A DNA stretch of 64,000 nt, from assembly GCF_026151205.1 (NCBI RefSeq), contig NC_087080.1, forward strand, positions 5,125,096 to 5,189,095, given 5' to 3'. The stretch is from Bolinopsis microptera (Eukaryota; Ctenophora; Tentaculata; Lobata; Bolinopsidae). Each line of letters starts with the position of its first letter. Position 1 is the first letter of the stretch. Shown piece by piece: positions 58,759 to 64,000 of the stretch. A program made the position numbers and the translations under genes. The notes under the pieces were generated by a model. It did not search any database. It worked only from the letters and a program-made list of their open reading frames with translations, and was not told the DNA's origin.

Positions 58759-59292
58759 CTAATTATTTGACATCGCCTTGAGATCTTCATCCTCAGGATT
58801 TGCTGGCAATTCAAACACAGTGCCTTCATTTCCCATGAAACCATTATTCTTTATACCTCGAAGAAACTCCATGTATTCACCAGGTAAATTATTCTCCATT
58901 GCTCCCTTCAGAATAATACTATGATACACTCCACTGGGTACAGGATCCATATCCAGCCCTTTTACCAAATGATACGTTAAAACAGAAAGTTTCTTCGATT
59001 CTGGAGTTATAACTTCTTTGTTTTCCAGTCGCTGGTAAACATACGGGACTCCTTCTTGTTTGTCAAGAGATGGAAGATGTTTTACATCAATTTCCATACA
59101 ACTCCCCAGACATGTGATCCTTTTTGAGGTTTAATAGTTGCACTTGCTCCACCCCATCCTTAGAAAAATTCCCAAAACTGAGCTTGTAGTCATCCAACCG
59201 AGCAATAGATACTTTCTTAGCAGATGGATTGTTTATGTGAATTCGTTCGGAAAACAAATTGCTTCCATATCCAAAATAAAGAAAAGTACCTA
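58759..59292 (-). pseudogene. gamma-glutamylcyclotransferase (GGCT) intronless copy, frameshifted
   Basis: Seen in order: FLYFGYGSNLFSERIH (the YGSN loop of the family), NPSAKKVSIARLDDYKLSFG, WGGASATIKPQKGSHVWGVV, IDVKHLPSLDKQEGV (keeps the conserved acidic residue of the QEG motif), VYQRLENKEVITPE, and a C-terminus to a stop at 58759. The reading frame changes twice by one base, near 59150 and 59098. Known: GGCT converts gamma-glutamyl amino acids to 5-oxoproline in the cytosol. The continuous, intron-free sequence suggests a processed copy, although no A-tail is seen. Alternatively it is a real gene with two single-base assembly errors. Confidence 0.75.
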
Positions 59293-59549
59293 CACCAGTT
59301 ATTGTAGGTCGACATATTATCCAGCTTTTTGCCTAAATAGATAATTAACCATATTAATATTTTAAAGTTTTTAAAATGAATAGGGGGACCCCAAGTTCCA
59401 ACCAATGTAGCTGAGACACCTCACAGCAAGTAGACCAAAGTGGCTCTTGTTTACAGTGGAAAGTGCATCAACACTTCGTCCGTAAAATTTTACGCGGTAT
59501 AAAAACTACATTAATTATCTTACTATATATAAAGCGAGACGATATATAT

Positions 59550-60190
59550 ATATCATGTTCAGATTTTGGTGATAATGGATGTAAAGGTACTTCAACCGAA
59601 TTAACAATCCAACCGTGTGTATGACGTGTCCCAGTAGCCAATCATAATATATGTATTTCTATCGGTGACACATTTGGATGGCGGTTAGATGAGTACACTA
59701 CTCTCACAAGCATCTCGAGTCTCTCGGTGATCCTGCCTCCACACCACACTCAGTCTGGACTCCCTTCCGGCCGACCGAACTATTTTCCTAATATCTCCTA
59801 ATATAACTTTGATCGAACAAGCCTAAATTCATGATGCACTATAAACTTGATTTGAGACAGAAATTTTAGACTATTTATCTGCTTACGTGTAATTCCAAAC
59901 TCTTATCAGTTACCATGTCTTTTATCTAATTTTTATCAGCAGATTTATAAATCTGCTGTTCATTTGTAGTTATTACCTTGCTAGTTATGAGTAAATTTTT
60001 GCCTTCCATCAATTGAGTGCAGCTTTCAGTTTCAAAATTTTCAGTTTATTCAGATTTTTCGTTTTCGATATTGCAAATTTTTAATAAATCATGTTCAGAT
60101 TATGGTGATAATGGATGTAAAGGTACTTCAACCGAATTAACAATCCAACCGTGTGTATGACGTGTCCCCGTAGCCAATCATAAGCAACCG
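59550..60190. repeat. direct repeat pair, about 105 bp each
   Basis: 59550-59655 and 60085-60190 share ATCATGTTCAGATT, GATAATGGATGTAAAGGTAC, CCAACCGTGTGTATGACGTG and AGCCAATCATAA with only a few differences. About 430 bp of AT-rich sequence lies between. Confidence 0.85.
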
Positions 60191-60564
60191 CTTTCTTTTA
60201 TTGTGTAGAAGTCCAGCCATGAAATATATATATATCCGTACCATTTTACTGACACCACGACATCAACTTTAACACGACTTTCCGCAAAAACCGTAAAAGA
60301 TATACAACTTAAACTTTTTTGACTGGTTCAGATGCTCTAACATCTAATGGTCTTCAAATCAGGATGAAAAAATAAAAAATTGACCAAGGAATAATAATTT
60401 TAGTGCCCAAAATGTGGACCCCCAAGTGGTGTCAAAAACACGAATTAAATAGGTAATAATTATTTTAGTCTCTTGAGTCTTGACACCACTTTAGACGGGT
60501 TCCAGCTAGTCTATAAATATACATAACAAATCTAGGAGACCTCAAGGCTCGTTTTCTCCAAGAT

Positions 60565-60830
60565 GCTAAACGATCTTTGGTTCCATCCTTATGTGACAAA
60601 AAAACCTTTTATAAATCTTTATTCCACTGGAAAGTTTTTAAAATAGGATAATGTTTTTGATAAAATTGTTTTTAAATATTGTATTTGATAAATAATTAAT
60701 GTTGGTGGGGAAATATGTCATATGTATTATATATTTTTTCACATAGTGCGATGATATTTTGTAGACATGTGTGATGATGTGATGTCATAAATTTGACTTT
60801 ACTTTACTTTACTTTGCTAGGCTGTTTTTT
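60565..60830 (+). mobile_element. retroelement 3' end with TTTAC tail, copy 2
   Basis: Matches 37250-37495 in order and ends ACTTTACTTTACTTTACTTTG. The ORF part is frame-broken here (ACAAAAAAACC in place of GTAAAGAAGCG). Confidence 0.6.
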
Positions 60831-60884
60831 CTGATTCCCTGGCCCAGTGCAATAAGTGTTGTAGGTTTACAACCTGCCAGGACG

Positions 60885-63440
60885 CGCGCCGAGTTGGACT
60901 CTGTCCAATATATGGAACAGATATTTTACGAGTATCACCCGTTAAAATAAGTGTGCTTCATATATGTACATATAATTGATAATAGCATGTCAATGTTATT
61001 ATGTTAAATTTTTCATTCTTATATTAACGGAATTTGAAATTGTAAATTAAGTTTTTTAAGGAATTATTTTGTTTGTATCACGTCGTGACCCCCACGGTCC
61101 TTTCACTATGATTTTTTTTTTTTTTTTTTTAAAGAGAGGCTGGGCCTGGTTGGCCCACGAGAGGATAGCATATGGATGCTTTGCCTACCTCTGGGCTATG
61201 GCAGTCCTGTGGGAGGATGCCAGTGGAATCAAGATGTGTAATCACGGATGATGGTGAGTGTTGTGGGGTGTGTTATAGATAAACGGTTAAGTGGTGGTTG
61301 AGTGTGGAAGAGAGGGGCGAAACAAGACGGCGTTAAAGTAGTCGCTATGTTACACCTGTCTGGTCCAACTCCTCCGGCACCACTAAGCGTTTAGTGTGGT
61401 TTGTAAAGTTGACAATGGTGGAGATGTGTTGGTTGTCGAATATGTCATTGACAGAGAGGTAGTAGTCCCGGAAATATTGACCTCTTATTTGGGCAATAGC
61501 CGGGCACTGTCCGAGAAAGTGTGAGACAGTCTCCTCTCCGTCGCCGCATTTAGGACAAGCACTTGTGTCTGATTTGTGAATGGTGTGTAGGTGTTTGTTG
61601 AGGCCACAATGTCCCGTGATGAGGTGCACTGCAGTTTCACTATGATGTAGAGTTTCTAAGATACAGCTGGGGAGCCGCGCAATCGTCATACAACGTATGA
61701 CAAAATAAAATGTATAGTAACCTTGGAGTTGACATACGTTGCATGCCACTTTTTGATACGCAACATGTTAATTGACGATGTCAATTTATCTCAGCTCGGC
61801 GCGGCACTTGCTCTAACCAGAGCCCTCTCGCTTGCAGTAGCGCGCGACCGCCGAAACAAGCGCGTCACGCAGTACGCGTACGCGTACATACACATGGCTA
61901 TATGAAGCGCGGCACAGTAGCGCATCTCGCCGATACAGACAGTATAAATGATAAAGGCATCGCGCTACAACATAATTGAGTGCGCGGCGCAGCAAGTAAC
62001 GCATCGCGCTACAATATTTTCATTAAGCCTGTCGTTTCTACAATACAAGGGGAGCGGCGGATCATACAACGTATGACAATGCATTAGGTAATACTAATGG
62101 TCAATGATATAAATGAAATAACAATTAAATGGTTTCAATTTTATGAAGCAAACTAGCTACAAACAACAAACGGCTCTCAGCCTGTTATTCCGCCATATTT
62201 TCATTAATTGACGATGTTGGATGTCAATATTTCATCTCAGCTCGGCGAGGCCCAGTAGCGCCGTGCATCGTGCTACAATATTTTCATTAAGCCTGGGTCT
62301 TCTCGATCCCAGCACCCAGGTATAATTTATGTATTATGAACGCAAAAGCCTGAGGTTCCCAGGGAACATAACAATAAACAAGCAAGCTCAAATCTGCAAT
62401 ACAAGCTAAGCCTCAAAAAAATATTCCAGACAATTAATATTATTAAAATTTCGCCTAAGGATCTCAGGGCCGGGCTTCGATGACTAGAGAAGCAGAAAAA
62501 ATCGAATTACTGAATATCAACTATCCTTTTACTCATACTGCTTTCGGTTATAATTGACGATGTCAATTCATGGCAGCTCGGCGCGGCACAGTAGCGCATT
62601 TCGCCGATCTGTCGCTGTGAGAAGCCTCATTAAGTGCGCGGCGCGGCACAGTAACGCATCGCGCTACAATGCTTTCGGCCACTTTCGATAAAAATGAATA
62701 ACTTCCTGGCTAACTTCCTATGTTCACATATTAGCCATGTGTCTACACGTACTGCGTGACGCGCTTGTTTCACGGTCGCGCGCTACTGCAAGCGAGAGGG
62801 CTCTGGTTAGAGCAACTTAAAATGTAAAAAGGACAGCTCATATATATTTAACTTTAACCCCTACACCCAAATTAAAATAATCTACTCCAACTCCAACTTA
62901 AATTTTTAGGTTTATACATTATAACCTATCAAAATGCGCGCCGAGTTGGACTCGTCGACGGTCTTGAATATTCGAAACAAATATTTTACGAGTATATATC
63001 GCTTGTAGCGCGATGCGTTACTGTGCCGCGCCGCGCACTCAATGAGGCTTCTCACAGCGACATTGATCGGCGAGATGCGCTACTGTACCGCGCCGAGCTG
63101 CCATGAATTGACATCGTCAATTAAATATATCGCCTTACCTGTTAGTGTTAAACTTAAATTTAATATTTTAAGTCTATTTTATGTCTTACTGGGCCGCGCT
63201 CAGCCTGTCATTCCGCCTAATCTCTGTTTATGAACATAATAGCCTGAGGTCCCCAGGTAATTTTAAGTCTAACAACCAAATCAAGGTCAAAAGAAAATTG
63301 CGGCACGTGCGGAATCGCGATTTTTCCCATTTTCCGCGACAAATTTGTTAATGTTAAGTGAGATTTGGAACAATGAGAACATTAACGGGTGATACTCGTA
63401 AAATATTTGTTCCATATATTAGGACCGTCTCTTGCCTAGT
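60885..63440. mobile_element. CpG-rich inverted-repeat complex
   Basis: An outer inverted pair: 60900-60946 (ATATATGGAACA.ATATTTTACGAG, then TATCACCCGTTAA) and 63382-63435. An inner inverted pair: 62553-62680 and 62990-63122 (TTGACGATGTCAATTCATGG, GGCGCGGCACAGTAGCGCAT). A further pair: 61810-61880 and 62748-62815. Copies of GCGCGGCACAGTAGCGCAT occur about six times. Likely nested foldback or MITE elements; no transposase visible. Confidence 0.65.
61112..61749 (-). mobile_element. 5'-truncated LINE: zinc-knuckle end of ORF2, 3' UTR and poly(A)
   Basis: The frame ending at 61345 reads LITGHCGLNKHLHTIH, then CPKCGDGEETVSHFLGQCP. This is the CCHC-like region found at the C-terminus of RNase-H-bearing LINE ORF2 proteins. 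A 3' UTR of about 210 bp follows, then a T-run at 61112-61131 (poly(A) on the minus strand). A different family from the intact LINE. Its 3' UTR recurs at 14795-14958. Confidence 0.75.
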
Positions 63441-64000
63441 TTGGCATGTCGCGGCGCCGCGATTTTTGGCCTAAATACACCCCGGCGAACGCCGCGGGCT
63501 TCATATTGCTGCGCGTGTTAAAACAAATTTTCGGCATAAATTTGTCAGGAGATCGACTGTAATTCCGTTTACGAACCTTTTAAAGATATTTGACAGTGCC
63601 GATTCTATCCCTTAAAGGATTTTCAATAGTGCCGAGGAAAAATAAAACATCAAATTCATTCATCTGAATATTAGTAAAGGTTATAATGATTATATCAAAT
63701 CAAGATTTCAAACGCGTACAATCATTAACTCTAATCAAGTATTGTCAACTGTGATTAAAGATCATAGCAAAGTATGCTATCCTATATGTAAGCTACAATG
63801 AGGAAGAAACAGCATTATACAACAGTATTACAATAATAAATATATGGATAATACCAAAATGTAACTATTACTGCTAATAAATACAGTTTAAAGATAAACT
63901 TATCAAATTTAAAATTGACACGAAACTAATACGCGGTTTATATTAGAATGCAACACAAACACTAAACACATCAAATAGAAACAAAAAAAGATATCTCGCA

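Overview
The window looks like nuclear DNA of an animal, most likely an invertebrate. Genes are split by GT-AG introns. There is an intronless class A GPCR, a CR1-like LINE, a tRNA-derived SINE and many intronic minisatellites, and the DNA is AT-rich (roughly 37% GC by eye). I lean towards an early-branching lineage such as a cnidarian, but nothing seen here proves it.

One gene dominates. On the minus strand, 55 exons between 58012 and 3881 join in frame into an open partial protein of 8,244 nt (2,748 codons). It is coiled coil almost throughout. Every junction I worked out has matching phases, and the summed length divides by three. No ATG exon and no stop exon are visible, so both ends probably lie outside the window or were missed. 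I cannot name the family. The longest exon (32064-33530) alone encodes 489 residues. Most other exons are 68-225 bp.

Region by region: 1-2606 shows no gene; 2609-3484 is a small DNA transposon; 3881-15688 holds the C-terminal half of the exons, including a 92-bp repeat array carrying candidate mini-exons (9424-9903); 15689-20326 is an intron with a 20-bp minisatellite of about 60 units; 20327-35162 carries further exons; 35163-40159 is an intron with a 172-bp satellite in opposed orientations, a foldback element and a class A GPCR gene on the opposite strand (38911-39915); 40160-45169 carries more exons; 45170-57014 is an 11.8-kb intron with a SINE, an apparently intact LINE (ORF1 47314-48831, ORF2 49029-52535) and a broken BTB-domain copy; 57015-58012 holds the two most N-terminal visible exons; 58759-59292 is a frameshifted, intronless gamma-glutamylcyclotransferase copy; 60565-63440 is a nest of LINE 3' ends and CpG-rich inverted repeats.

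The most unusual item is the LINE. Its ORF1 joins an AlkB-type 2-oxoglutarate/Fe(II) dioxygenase domain, with all HxD...H...RxxxxxR residues present, to an SGNH esterase domain with an intact triad. ORF2 keeps its APE endonuclease and reverse transcriptase residues. The second is the 92-bp array, where a 42-bp exon end plus its splice sites has been copied so that each unit could add exactly two heptads in frame. The third is a recurrent pairing of TCACGTGA E-boxes with CCAAT boxes inside introns.
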